Source: Anaerostipes sp.
GTDB taxonomy: Bacteria; Bacillota; Clostridia; Lachnospirales; Lachnospiraceae
Assembly (NCBI RefSeq): GCF_018381315.1
Contig: NZ_JAGZSD010000001.1
Location: 62,001 to 126,000 of the forward strand
Length of the DNA stretch: 64,000 nucleotides
Direction: 5' to 3'
Shown piece after piece: positions 41,490-49,241 of this stretch; position 1 is the first letter of the stretch, and each line of letters opens with the position of its first letter. Under the pieces are notes generated by a model, which saw only the letters and a program-made list of their open reading frames with translations, was not told the DNA's origin and searched no databases. The position numbers and the translations under genes are program-made.

Positions 41490-41523
41490 AAAGGCAGCCC
41501 TGATCCGGCTGCCTTTTTCTTCT
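41490..41523 (+). terminator. Terminator after the foldase gene
   Basis: AAAGGCAGCC (41490-41499) pairs with GGCTGCCTTT (41507-41516), followed by TTCTTCTTTT. Confidence 0.92.
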
Positions 41524-41589
41524 TTTAAGCCTTTAAAAGAGTGAGAGTTTAACAACATTGTTCAGAAAAAGCAAGACAGGAGGAAATGT

Positions 41590-41778
41590 ATGGAGTTTCA
41601 GGTCGGTGATGTGATCAGAATGAAGAAGGCTCATCCCTGCGGAAGCAATGAGTGGGAGATCCTTAGAGTAGGGATGGACTTCCGCCTTAAATGTTCCGGA
41701 TGCGGACGCCAGGTGATGGTCTCCAGAAAGCTGGTGGAGAAGAATTTCCGGGGATTTATCAAAAAAGCTTGCGGTTAG
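41590..41778 (+). CDS. DUF951 family protein
   Basis: 62 residues: MEFQVGDVIRMKKAHPCGSN, then WEILRVGMDFRLKCSGCGR with two CxxC-type cysteines and SRKLVEKNFRGF. The family (Bacillus YyaF-neighbour type, DUF951) is small, basic, and regularly found just upstream of the rpsF-ssb-rpsR operon, as here. A role at the ribosome or RNA has been suspected but not shown. AGGAGG precedes the ATG. Confidence 0.9.
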   Translation: MEFQVGDVIRMKKAHPCGSNEWEILRVGMDFRLKCSGCGRQVMVSRKLVEKNFRGFIKKACG

Positions 41779-41820
41779 CAGGAATATATGGTAACATATC
41801 AACTTGTGATATATAAATTT

Positions 41821-41868
41821 ATCCTTGCTCTTGGCAGTAGACCAAGAGCCGAAAAGACCAGAAGGAGG
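41821..41868 (+). promoter_or_regulatory. Probable S6:S18 autoregulatory leader of rpsF
   Basis: GCTCTTGG (41827-41834) and CCAAGAGC (41842-41849) form a hairpin flanked by a CCG trinucleotide (41849-41851), and CCTT (41823-41826) can pair with AAGG of the rpsF ribosome site (about 41862-41866). A hairpin with an adjacent CCG is the known mark of the S6:S18 binding leader, which mimics helix 22 of 16S rRNA. Confidence 0.55.
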
Positions 41869-41878
41869 TGCAGATAAC

Positions 41879-42166
41879 ATGAGTAAATATGAACTCGCAT
41901 TAGTCGTGAATGCTAAGATCGAAGACGAAGCAAGAGCAGAAGTAGTAGAAAAGGCAAAAGCTATGATTACAGACGCAGGAGCTGAGATCAAAAACGTCGA
42001 TGAATGGGGAAAGAAGCGTTTAGCTTACGAGATCCAGAAGATGAAAGAAGGATATTACTACTTCATCCAGTTCGACGCAGAGACAGAAGTTCCGGCTGTT
42101 TTAGAAGAAAAACTTCGAATTACAGAAAATGTATTACGTTATTTAGTCGTAAAACAGGATGCCTAA
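41879..42166 (+). CDS. rpsF: 30S ribosomal protein S6
   Basis: 95 residues from the ATG at 41879 after GAAGGAGGTG. The S6 fold is recognisable from YELALVVNAKIEDE, WGKKRLAYEIQKMKEGYYYFIQF and ENVLRYLVVKQ. It binds 16S rRNA with S18, encoded two genes downstream. First gene of the rpsF-ssb-rpsR operon with a probable S6:S18-responsive leader. Confidence 0.97.
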   Translation: MSKYELALVVNAKIEDEARAEVVEKAKAMITDAGAEIKNVDEWGKKRLAYEIQKMKEGYYYFIQFDAETEVPAVLEEKLRITENVLRYLVVKQDA

Positions 42167-42193
42167 CATTTTGATAGGCAGGAGGAATCCAAT

Positions 42194-42646
42194 ATGAATA
42201 AAGTGATTTTGATGGGCCGTCTTACCAGAGACCCGGATGTGAGATATTCACAGGGCGAAAGAGCGACGGCAGTTGCAAGATATACTTTAGCTGTTAACAG
42301 GAGATTTAAAAGAGATGGCGAACCGGATGCAGATTTCATTAACTGTGTTGCATTTGGACGTGCCGGCGAGTTTGCCGAAAAGTATTTCCGCCAGGGAATC
42401 AAAATCGTCATTTCCGGAAGAATCCAGACAGGCAGTTACACCAACAAAGACGGAATGAAGGTCTACACTACTGACGTGATCGTGGAAGAACAGGATTTCT
42501 GCGAGAGCAAGGCAGCTACAGACCAGTATAACGGGGGAGGCATGCAGACAGCCAATCCTTCAAAACCGCCGCAGCCAAGCCAGGCCGCAGGAGACGGTTT
42601 TATGAACATTCCGGACGGATTGGAAGAGGAGCTGCCATTTAGTTAA
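42194..42646 (+). CDS. ssb: Single-stranded DNA-binding protein
   Basis: 150 residues. OB-fold: MNKVILMGRLTRDPDVRYSQ, FINCVAFGRAGEFAEKYFRQG, IQTGSYTNKDG, then a Gln/Pro/Gly-rich linker and the acidic tip EEELPFS, similar to the DDDLPF tail that docks replication proteins. It coats single-stranded DNA as a tetramer. It sits between rpsF and rpsR in the conserved Firmicute order. Confidence 0.97.
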   Translation: MNKVILMGRLTRDPDVRYSQGERATAVARYTLAVNRRFKRDGEPDADFINCVAFGRAGEFAEKYFRQGIKIVISGRIQTGSYTNKDGMKVYTTDVIVEEQDFCESKAATDQYNGGGMQTANPSKPPQPSQAAGDGFMNIPDGLEEELPFS

Positions 42647-42661
42647 ATAGGAGGTTTAATC

Positions 42662-42916
42662 ATGGCTTACAATAGAGGTGATTCTCCGAACAGGAGAAGA
42701 GGCGGACGCAGAAGAAGAAAAGTATGTGCATTCTGTACAGAAGCCGATGCCGTTATCGATTATAAAGATGTAGCGACATTAAAGAAGTATGTTTCTGAGA
42801 GAGGTAAGATCTTACCTAGACGTATTACAGGAACATGTGCAAAGCATCAGAGAGCTGTCACAAGCGCGATCAAAAGAGCAAGACATCTCGCTTTAATGCC
42901 TTATACACAGGATTAA
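42662..42916 (+). CDS. rpsR: 30S ribosomal protein S18
   Basis: 84 residues, AGGAGG upstream. It has a basic N-terminus (RRRGGRRRRKVCAFC) with a CxxC pair (residues CAFC), then VIDYKDVATLKKYVSERGKI and RRITGTCAKHQRAVTSAIKRAR. It forms the S6:S18 dimer on the small subunit platform. A strong terminator ends the operon. Confidence 0.97.
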   Translation: MAYNRGDSPNRRRGGRRRRKVCAFCTEADAVIDYKDVATLKKYVSERGKILPRRITGTCAKHQRAVTSAIKRARHLALMPYTQD

Positions 42917-42924
42917 TAAAAGAC

Positions 42925-42960
42925 AAGCCGCCGTATCCTTATGGGTATGGCGGCTTTTTT
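42925..42960 (+). terminator. Terminator of the rpsF-ssb-rpsR operon
   Basis: A 14-bp stem with two G-U pairs (42925-42938 with 42943-42956), loop TTAT, then TTTT. Confidence 0.93.
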
Positions 42961-42978
42961 GACCTTGCCAGCCAGTCA

Positions 42979-42987
42979 TGCTATAAT
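42979..42987 (+). promoter_or_regulatory. Extended -10 promoter of gdpP
   Basis: TGCTATAAT, an extended -10, 43 nt before the ATG. Confidence 0.55.
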
Positions 42988-43029
42988 GAAAAATACAATA
43001 TTTGAATCCGAGGTTTAAGGAGCTGTACC

Positions 43030-45096
43030 ATGAAAAATAAGAATACAAGTATAAATATCAGTAAAGATATCATTTGGCCGGTTCTGGCCGGACTGCTGTT
43101 TCTGATGGCAGATATCCTGGTATTTTCTATTGATGTGAAGTCAGGGGTTATTCTGGCCTGCTTTGTGTTCGTTTTTATGCTGTTTTCTTTGTTTTATTAT
43201 CCATACCATAAAAAGAAAATGATGCAGGAAACGATGGATTTTATGTTTGAGCAGAGCCGTGTCCAGAATCATCTCATCAAGGAACTGCCCCTTCCCTATG
43301 TGCTCATCGGCGGGGACGGAGATATTATGTGGCACAACCAGGCATTTGAAAAGATTCTGGACGGGAAGAGCATATCCAAACTGCAGCAGATGTTTCCGGA
43401 GCTGGACAAGAATCTTCTGCCGTCAGAGATGAACCACGCAGTTTCTCATGTGAAGAAACAAACGGTGGAGAAGGATGAGGAGAAGACCTGCTTCTATAAG
43501 ATAGAGTTTGTCAGGATTCAGATGGACAGCCTGATTGATGAAGAGACAGAGAGCAAGTCAAAGCAGTGGCTCAGAGACCAGTCTATGGTAGCTGCCTATT
43601 TCTTTGACCAGACCATGTTAAAGATGTATATGGAGCAGAATGAGAATCAGCGGATGGTGGTCGGGCTGATCTATATTGATAACTATGACGAGCTTCTGGA
43701 CAATGTGGACGAGGTAAAACAGTCCATGCTTCTGGCGCTGGCTGACCAGAAGATCAACAAGTTTATCCAGAATATTTCCGGTATTGTGAAAAAGACGGAG
43801 AAGGATAAGTATCTGATCATTTTCCAGCAGAAGTACCTGGAAAAAGTGAAAAAGGAAAAGTTTCATATTTTAGAGGAAGTTAAAAGCATCAATCTGGGCA
43901 GCAGCGGCAATATGACACTGAGTATCAGCCTGGGAATCAACGGACAGAGCTATCAGGAAAACTATGAGGCAGCCTGTACGGCCATGGATTTAGCATTGGG
44001 CCGGGGCGGTGACCAGGCGGTGATCAAAGACGGTGAGGATATTTCATACTACGGCGAAAATGCAGCCGTGGTAGAGAAAAATACCCGGGTCAAGGCCAGA
44101 GTCAAGGCCCATGCCCTGAGAGAACTTCTGGAATCCAAAGACAATGTGGTTATCATGAGCCACAAGATACCGGATCCGGATGCCATGGGTGCGGCGGTAG
44201 GGCTGTACCGGCTGGGGCTCTCCCTGGGAAGGAAAGCCCATATTGTCATGAATGAGGCGACAATTTCAGTCCGCCCTATTGTGGAAGAGCTTTTGGCATG
44301 TGAGGAATATGACGAGGATATGTTCATCACCAGTGATCTGGCTATGGAGATCACAGATGACAATACGCTTCTGATTGTGGTGGATGTCAATCATGCAAGC
44401 TATACAGAGTGTGAGGAGCTTCTTGAGCAGACCAATACCATTGTCATACTGGATCATCACAGAAAGGGAAGAGAGACGATTAAGTATCCGGTGCTTTCGT
44501 ATATCGAACCTTATGCGTCCTCTACCTGTGAACTGGTAGCCGAGATTCTGCAGTATATTGCAACAAAACCAAAGCTTCTGCCGGTGGAGGCTAATGCGAT
44601 GTATTTCGGAATGCTCATAGACACGGATAATTTTGTCAACAAGACGGGAGTCCGGACATTTGAGGCAGCCGCTTTCCTGAAGCGGAGCGGAGCCGACCTG
44701 AATAAGGTCAGAAAGATGTCCAGAACCAGTATGGACACATATAAGATCCGGGCCAAAGCAGTCAGTGATGCTGAGATCATGTATGGTTCTTTTGCCATTG
44801 CAACTTTGGTGGGCATCGGGATTGACAGCCCTACTGTGGTAGGTGCCCAGGTGGCCAATGAACTGCTGGACATTGACGGAATCAAGGCATCCTTTGTGCT
44901 GACAGGCGTGGAAGAGCGTGTTTACGTCAGCGCCAGATCCATTGATGAGGTAAATGTCCAAAAGATCATGGAACAGTTCGGAGGCGGAGGCCATCTGACT
45001 GTGGCGGGAGCCCAGATGGTGGATGTATCCCTTTATGATGCAAAACAGATTATTAAAGGAACTCTGCAGTTTATGAAAGAGGAAGGAGACATATAA
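43030..45096 (+). CDS. gdpP: GdpP-type c-di-AMP phosphodiesterase (DHH/DHHA1)
   Basis: 688 residues. Two membrane helices (about 14-55), a PAS-like domain, a degenerate GGDEF-like domain (about 205-340), then DHH: SHKIPDPDAMGAAVG, VVDVNHAS, ILDHHRKGR, and DHHA1 with FGGGGHLTVAGAQ. It hydrolyses cyclic di-AMP to pApA, controlling potassium and cell-wall homeostasis. The order gdpP-rplI-dnaB is conserved in Firmicutes; rplI starts 1 nt after its stop. Confidence 0.95.
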   Translation: MKNKNTSINISKDIIWPVLAGLLFLMADILVFSIDVKSGVILACFVFVFMLFSLFYYPYHKKKMMQETMDFMFEQSRVQNHLIKELPLPYVLIGGDGDIMWHNQAFEKILDGKSISKLQQMFPELDKNLLPSEMNHAVSHVKKQTVEKDEEKTCFYKIEFVRIQMDSLIDEETESKSKQWLRDQSMVAAYFFDQTMLKMYMEQNENQRMVVGLIYIDNYDELLDNVDEVKQSMLLALADQKINKFIQNISGIVKKTEKDKYLIIFQQKYLEKVKKEKFHILEEVKSINLGSSGNMTLSISLGINGQSYQENYEAACTAMDLALGRGGDQAVIKDGEDISYYGENAAVVEKNTRVKARVKAHALRELLESKDNVVIMSHKIPDPDAMGAAVGLYRLGLSLGRKAHIVMNEATISVRPIVEELLACEEYDEDMFITSDLAMEITDDNTLLIVVDVNHASYTECEELLEQTNTIVILDHHRKGRETIKYPVLSYIEPYASSTCELVAEILQYIATKPKLLPVEANAMYFGMLIDTDNFVNKTGVRTFEAAAFLKRSGADLNKVRKMSRTSMDTYKIRAKAVSDAEIMYGSFAIATLVGIGIDSPTVVGAQVANELLDIDGIKASFVLTGVEERVYVSARSIDEVNVQKIMEQFGGGGHLTVAGAQMVDVSLYDAKQIIKGTLQFMKEEGDI

Positions 45097-45097
45097 A

Positions 45098-45544
45098 ATG
45101 AAAGTTATTTTATTGCAGGATGTAAAGAATGTAGGAAAGAAAGACGATATTGTTGATGCAAACGACGGATACGCAAGGAATGTGCTCCTGCGCAAGGGGC
45201 TTGGCGTGGAAGCCAGCAAGAAGGCGGTCAATGACCTGAAGCTTAAAAAGGCCAATGAAGACAGAGTGGCAAAAGAGAAACTGGAGGAGGCAAAGAGATT
45301 TGCCCAGGAGCTCAAAGAAAAAGAAGTTATCTTAAAGATGAAAGTCGGCGAAGGCGGAAGGACATTTGGTGCTGTATCCACAAAGGAGATTGCAGAGGCT
45401 GCCAAAAAACAGCTGGGTTACGAACTGGATAAAAAGAAGATGCACACAGAACCGATCAAGACTCTGGGAGTACACAATGTAGAGGTTAGAGTGCATCCGA
45501 AAGTGACAGCCACATTAAAGGTGAAAGTGCAAGAGGATAAATAG
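45098..45544 (+). CDS. rplI: 50S ribosomal protein L9
   Basis: 148 residues. MKVILLQDVKNVGKKDDIVDANDGYARNVL-type N-domain, the long helix with a Lys/Glu-rich stretch, and the C-domain LGVHNVEVRVHPKVTATLKVKV. It binds 23S rRNA near L1. Its start is 1 nt from the gdpP stop, and dnaB follows after 5 nt, so the three genes are one transcript. Confidence 0.97.
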   Translation: MKVILLQDVKNVGKKDDIVDANDGYARNVLLRKGLGVEASKKAVNDLKLKKANEDRVAKEKLEEAKRFAQELKEKEVILKMKVGEGGRTFGAVSTKEIAEAAKKQLGYELDKKKMHTEPIKTLGVHNVEVRVHPKVTATLKVKVQEDK

Positions 45545-45549
45545 AGACA

Positions 45550-46890
45550 ATGGATGAGGCATTTATCAAGAAAATACAACCTAACAGCATGGAGGCAGAA
45601 CAGTCCGTCATCGGAGCAATGATTATGGACCGGGATGCCATCGCTGACGTTTCTGATATTGTCACCAAAGAAGATTTTTATCAGAAGCAGAATGGGATTC
45701 TGTTTGAGTCCATGTCAGAGCTTTATAAGGAGGGAAAACCGGTAGATCTGGTTACCCTTCAGAATAAGCTGAAAGAAAAAGATGTGCCGGAGTCCATGAA
45801 AAGCCTTGAGTTTATAAGGGATCTTTTAGAGGCAGTGCCTACATCTGCCAATGCCAAGCAGTATGCGCAGATTGTCAAGGAGAAGTCAACCCTGAGAAAG
45901 CTGATCAGGGTTACGGAAGAAATCACGAAGGACTGCTATCTTGGAAAAGATGAAGTTCCTCTGATCCTGGAAAAGACAGAGAAGGACGTGTTCGGACTTC
46001 TGCAGGAGGCCAGCGGCCGTGAGGATTTTGTGTCCATAGACCAGGTTGTGTTAAATACTCTGGAAAGTATAGAGGAAGCCGCGGCATCTGACGGAAGGAT
46101 CACCGGGGTTGCCACAGGGTTTGATGACCTTGATTTTAAGCTTACAGGACTTCATCCGTCTGAACTTATCATGGTGGCTGCAAGGCCTGCCATGGGTAAA
46201 ACAGCCTTCGTCTTAAATATTGCCCAGCATGCAGCGGTGAGAAAGAATGTGCCGACCGCTATTTTCAGCCTGGAAATGTCCAAGGAACAGCTGGTAACCC
46301 GTATGATCTCTATGGAGGCTATGGTGGATTCACAGGCAATCCGTACCGGAGAACTTCAGGAGACTGAGTGGGAGAAGATCATGGAGAGTGCCGGCACTAT
46401 CGGACGTTCTCCGCTGATTATTGATGACACCCCGGGAATCACGGTGGCAGAGTTAAGGTCTAAGTGCCGGCGGTATAAGCAGACCTACGGACTGGGGCTG
46501 ATCATCATTGACTACCTGCAGCTCATGTCAGGCGGTAAAAAGTCAGAGTCCAGACAGCAGGAGATCTCAGAGATTTCCCGTTCTCTGAAAGCGCTGGCAA
46601 GGGAGATGGATGCCCCTGTCATTGCGCTCTCCCAGCTGAGCCGTATGGTGGAGCAGAGAAAGCCTCCGAAACCGGTTTTGTCTGACTTGAGAGAGTCCGG
46701 TTCTATTGAGCAGGATGCCGATGTAGTTATGTTCATTTACAGGGACGATTACTATAATGAGGACTCAGAGAAAAAGGGGCTTGCGGAGATCATTGTGGCC
46801 AAGCAGAGAAACGGTTCCACCGGAAGTGTGGAGCTTGTCTGGTTAGGCCAGTACACCAAGTTCGGAAACAAAGAAAAAATCAGGATGTAG
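45550..46890 (+). CDS. dnaB: Replicative DNA helicase DnaB
   Basis: 446 residues. The N-terminal helical domain (NSMEAEQSVIGAMIMD) and a RecA-like C-domain with Walker A ARPAMGKTAF, Walker B LIIIDYLQLM and DLRESGSIEQDADVVMFIYRDD. It unwinds the parental duplex at the replication fork as a hexamer. No intein is present. A weak-to-moderate terminator follows. Confidence 0.97.
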   Translation: MDEAFIKKIQPNSMEAEQSVIGAMIMDRDAIADVSDIVTKEDFYQKQNGILFESMSELYKEGKPVDLVTLQNKLKEKDVPESMKSLEFIRDLLEAVPTSANAKQYAQIVKEKSTLRKLIRVTEEITKDCYLGKDEVPLILEKTEKDVFGLLQEASGREDFVSIDQVVLNTLESIEEAAASDGRITGVATGFDDLDFKLTGLHPSELIMVAARPAMGKTAFVLNIAQHAAVRKNVPTAIFSLEMSKEQLVTRMISMEAMVDSQAIRTGELQETEWEKIMESAGTIGRSPLIIDDTPGITVAELRSKCRRYKQTYGLGLIIIDYLQLMSGGKKSESRQQEISEISRSLKALAREMDAPVIALSQLSRMVEQRKPPKPVLSDLRESGSIEQDADVVMFIYRDDYYNEDSEKKGLAEIIVAKQRNGSTGSVELVWLGQYTKFGNKEKIRM

Positions 46891-46908
46891 CCTGCAGAAT
46901 ATGCGAGA

Positions 46909-46937
46909 AACCGTCGTCTTTTAGAGGGCGGTTTTTC
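46909..46937 (+). terminator. Terminator after dnaB
   Basis: AACCGTC (46909-46915) pairs with GGCGGTT (46927-46933), one G-U, followed by TTTCTT. Confidence 0.75.
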
Positions 46938-46991
46938 TTGTCCGCAAAAGGAGTCCCACCTTATAATAAGTAAGAAGAAAGGAAGGGACTT

Positions 46992-47531
46992 ATGAAGGAA
47001 AAAAGACGAATGATTTCTGAAGCGGCCAAAGAATTAGGGTTAGAAACCTATACTCTTAGGGCCTGGGAGGAAGAGCTGAAACTGAATATTCCGCGGAATG
47101 ACAAAGGCTACCGTTACTATGGGGAAAAAGAATTACATACATTTATGAAGATCCGTGATATGAGGGATGAAGGTATGAGCATGGATGAAATCAAAGAGGC
47201 TCTGCCGAAGAATGTCATTCCTTTTCCCGCAGGCGGGAGCAGTGTGGGTCCGCAGGATAAAATGGAACAGTTCCAAAGTGTTATGGTTAAGATTATGGGA
47301 CGGGCTTTAAATGAGCAGAAAAGCCAGCTGAGCCGGGAGATTGGAGACCAGGTTTCCAGACAGGTGGCAAAGGAGATGGACTACCAGTTCCGTCAAAAGG
47401 AGGAGTCAGAAGAAAAGAGATTCCAGAAAATTGATGAGCTGATCCGTCTTCAGCAGCAGAGCCGGGAAGAGATTGCAGCTACAAAAGAACGGGGATTCTT
47501 TTTCAGGAAAAAGAAAAGAAACCGGGAATAA
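46992..47531 (+). CDS. MerR-like regulator with C-terminal coiled coil
   Basis: 179 residues. The N-terminal MerR-type winged helix (about 8-75: RMISEAAKELGLETYTLRAWEEEL, then KGYRYYGEKELHTFMKIRDM). A Gln/Glu-rich coiled-coil segment (about 100-165) and a strongly basic tail FFFRKKKRNRE follow. There is no cysteine ligand set for metals. Similar proteins near dnaB in Lachnospiraceae are uncharacterised; chromosome or plasmid-partition-like regulation is possible, since RacA and related MerR proteins share this layout. AAAGGAAGGG precedes the ATG. Confidence 0.8.
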   Translation: MKEKRRMISEAAKELGLETYTLRAWEEELKLNIPRNDKGYRYYGEKELHTFMKIRDMRDEGMSMDEIKEALPKNVIPFPAGGSSVGPQDKMEQFQSVMVKIMGRALNEQKSQLSREIGDQVSRQVAKEMDYQFRQKEESEEKRFQKIDELIRLQQQSREEIAATKERGFFFRKKKRNRE

Positions 47532-47542
47532 TGGAAACGTAA

Positions 47543-47571
47543 AAAAGAGATGCCCTGAGGCATCTCTTTTT
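47543..47571 (+). terminator. Terminator after the MerR-like gene
   Basis: AAAAGAGATGCC/GGCATCTCTTTT with loop CTGA, followed by TATG; the stem is 12 bp. Confidence 0.9.
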
Positions 47572-47580
47572 ATGTACCGA

Positions 47581-47751
47581 TTATTCCTGGCTGATAGCGC
47601 CGGTTGGACATCCGTCTGCGCAAGCTCCGCAGTCTAAGCATGTATCTGCATCGATTACGTACTGTCCGTCCCCTTCGCTGATAGCTCCTGCAGGGCAAGT
47701 TCCTTCGCAAGCTCCGCAAGAAATACAAGCGTCTGAAATTACATATGCCAT
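47581..47751 (-). CDS. 2[4Fe-4S] ferredoxin
   Basis: 56 residues, below usual length cutoffs. Two complete cluster motifs: C9-ISC-GAC-EGT-CP (Cys9, 12, 15, 19) and Cys38, 41, 44, 48 (CLDCGACADGCPTGA), the classical clostridial ferredoxin layout with internal two-fold symmetry. It carries low-potential electrons for enzymes such as pyruvate:ferredoxin oxidoreductase and hydrogenase. AAAGGAGG lies 11 nt before the ATG (47751) on the minus strand. Its promoter is back-to-back with that of the DUF1858 gene. Confidence 0.96.
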   Translation of the reverse strand: MAYVISDACISCGACEGTCPAGAISEGDGQYVIDADTCLDCGACADGCPTGAISQE

Positions 47752-47787
47752 ATCTATATTCCTCCTTTAAAAAGTTGTGTATGAAAT

Positions 47788-47893
47788 GGCGGGCAACCCG
47801 CCTTCCAGGTACTTTTCATTTTAATATACTTAATATACAATATCAAGGGAATTCCCGTGAATTATTGTATTTTTAACTGTAATGTATTATACT
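47788..47893. promoter_or_regulatory. Divergent promoters for ferredoxin and DUF1858 with a central palindrome
   Basis: Minus promoter: TTGATA (47846-47841), 17 bp, TAAAAT (47823-47818). Plus promoter: TTGTAT (47865-47870), 17 bp, TATACT (47888-47893). Between the two -35 boxes is the perfect palindrome GGGAATTCCC (47847-47856). The ferredoxin 5' UTR also carries a GGCGGG/CCCGCC hairpin (47788-47802). Confidence 0.7.
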
Positions 47894-47960
47894 AAGTTAG
47901 ATTCTTCCCCATGGATTTTATGGAGGAGAGTATCAATTGTTAAGAATGGAGGTATTGTTT

Positions 47961-48170
47961 ATGAATACAATCACAAAAGACATGGTGATCGGAGATCTGC
48001 TGGCTCTTGACCAGAATTTTGCTGCCATCTTAATGGCATCCGGAATGCACTGTGTAGGCTGCCCGTCTTCTCAGGGAGAGACACTGGAAGAAGCAGCTTT
48101 TGTTCACGGTATGAATGTGAACGAACTACTTGGCAGACTGAATGAATATATGGAGACAAAACAGGCTTAA
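47961..48170 (+). CDS. DUF1858 redox-disulfide protein
   Basis: 69 residues from the ATG at 47961, 8 nt after GGAGGT; an upstream TTG frame (47937) overlaps the site. It matches the family of small proteins associated with hybrid-cluster protein: ITKDMVIGDLLALDQNFAAIL, then GMHCVGCPSSQGETLEEAAFVHG with a CxxC pair (Cys about 32 and 35). A thiol-redox or iron-sulfur role is assumed from the motif. It is divergent from the ferredoxin gene and followed by a strong terminator. Confidence 0.88.
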   Translation: MNTITKDMVIGDLLALDQNFAAILMASGMHCVGCPSSQGETLEEAAFVHGMNVNELLGRLNEYMETKQA

Positions 48171-48191
48171 CGCCCTGCCGCCATAAGACTC

Positions 48192-48239
48192 AGAGGACAA
48201 CCCTCAGAATGATGATTCTGGGAGGGGTCCTCTTTTTTT
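48192..48239 (+). terminator. Strong terminator after the DUF1858 gene
   Basis: A long stem AGAGGAC-aa-CCCTCAGAAT with ATTCT-gg-GAGGG-GTCCTCT, then seven T residues. Confidence 0.93.
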
Positions 48240-48244
48240 ATTGT

Positions 48245-48263
48245 TGCGCAATGACATTGCGCA
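48245..48263. promoter_or_regulatory. 19-bp perfect palindrome upstream of the PTS operon
   Basis: TGCGCAATG-A-CATTGCGCA directly follows the terminator T-tract, in the same place as the dispersed elements, but may also be an operator of the PTS operon. A possible promoter downstream is TTGTTT near 48311 with TACAAT near 48336 (18-bp spacer). Confidence 0.5.
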
Positions 48264-48391
48264 TGCTTGTGATGAGCAATCCAATGAGCAACTTTGGGAC
48301 CCAATTCAGATTGTTTTAGTGGGTAATACAGGGTTACAATTTAAGAGTAATAAAAATGAAACGAAAATAAATAGAAAAGGAGTGATAACGT

Positions 48392-48856
48392 TTGAAACGC
48401 GACATGATTTACAAAGAGCTGATACAACTTGATATGGAAGCGGCGGACACCGATGACTTTTTTAACAAGATGGCCGCAATGCTAGAAGAGCTCGGTTTTG
48501 TAAAAGACACCTTTGTGGATGCGATCAAGACAAGAGAGAAAAACTTTCCAACGGCACTCGCTGTAGAGCCGTATCCGGTAGCAATTCCTCATGCAGATCC
48601 AGAACACATCCTGAAGCCTTTTATTGCGCCGGTGAGACTGAAAGAACCGATCAAGTGGTGTGAGATGGCAGCAAACGATGTACAGCATGATGTGAGGTTT
48701 GTTTTTATGCTGGGCTTTAAGCGTTCCGACGAACATGTGGAACTGCTTCAGGTATTGGTGGCAAACTTCCAGGATGAGTCTTTGATGAAGCGCCTTATGG
48801 AAGCAGAAACCAAAGAAGAGTATATGGAAGCTATTCTTTCCATGGAAGGACTTTAA
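48392..48856 (+). CDS. PTS IIA component, galactitol/fructose type
   Basis: 154 residues. Start chosen as TTG (48392), 9 nt after AAAGGAG; the first ATG (48404) is 21 nt away. The active histidine is in PVAIPHADPEHI, followed by EPIKWCEM and a C-terminal LLQVLVANFQDE block, typical of EIIA-2 (GatA-like). It accepts phosphate from HPr and passes it to the IIB encoded next. First gene of an eight-gene operon for uptake and breakdown of an unknown polyol or ketose. Confidence 0.88.
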   Translation: MKRDMIYKELIQLDMEAADTDDFFNKMAAMLEELGFVKDTFVDAIKTREKNFPTALAVEPYPVAIPHADPEHILKPFIAPVRLKEPIKWCEMAANDVQHDVRFVFMLGFKRSDEHVELLQVLVANFQDESLMKRLMEAETKEEYMEAILSMEGL

Positions 48857-48913
48857 GCACGAACTGAAAGTAAATGAATAAAAGGGATTATAACAAGAAA
48901 GGAAATGAAAATT

Positions 48914-49189
48914 ATGAAAAAGATTATTGTAGCATGCGGAAGCGGAGTAGCAACATCTCAGACAGTAGCGAGTAAGGTAAACCGTTTATTAAAGGAAAAC
49001 AAAGTAGATGCTCAGGTAGAAGCAGTGGATTTAAAATCTGTAGACCGTTACATGGATTCCAGTGCAGCGTACATTGCAATCACAAAGATTGATAAAGAGT
49101 ATCCGATTCCGGTAATCAACGGTATTGCATTTTTAACTGGTGTCGGACAGGACGCAGAGTTGAAAAAGCTTATCGAGGCATGCAAATAA
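48914..49189 (+). CDS. PTS IIB component, galactitol type
   Basis: 91 residues from the ATG at 48914, 10 nt after AGAAAGGA; an ATG at 48905 touches the site. The phosphocysteine is in IIVACGSGVATSQTVA, the GatB-type P-loop. It receives phosphate from IIA and phosphorylates the sugar bound by IIC. The next gene encodes IIC. Confidence 0.92.
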   Translation: MKKIIVACGSGVATSQTVASKVNRLLKENKVDAQVEAVDLKSVDRYMDSSAAYIAITKIDKEYPIPVINGIAFLTGVGQDAELKKLIEACK

Positions 49190-49241
49190 GAGGAGAAGAA
49201 CTACTAAAGACACTTTGTAAGAGAATGAAAGGAGAGATTGT

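Noticed and set aside
44266..45405. 379-codon minus-strand frame across gdpP and rplI
   Set aside because: Shadow of two conserved genes on the other strand; serine/leucine-rich low-quality translation.
48241..48432. 63-codon frame starting in the 19-bp palindrome
   Set aside because: It starts inside a palindrome after a T-tract, overlaps the IIA gene start and has no ribosome site.
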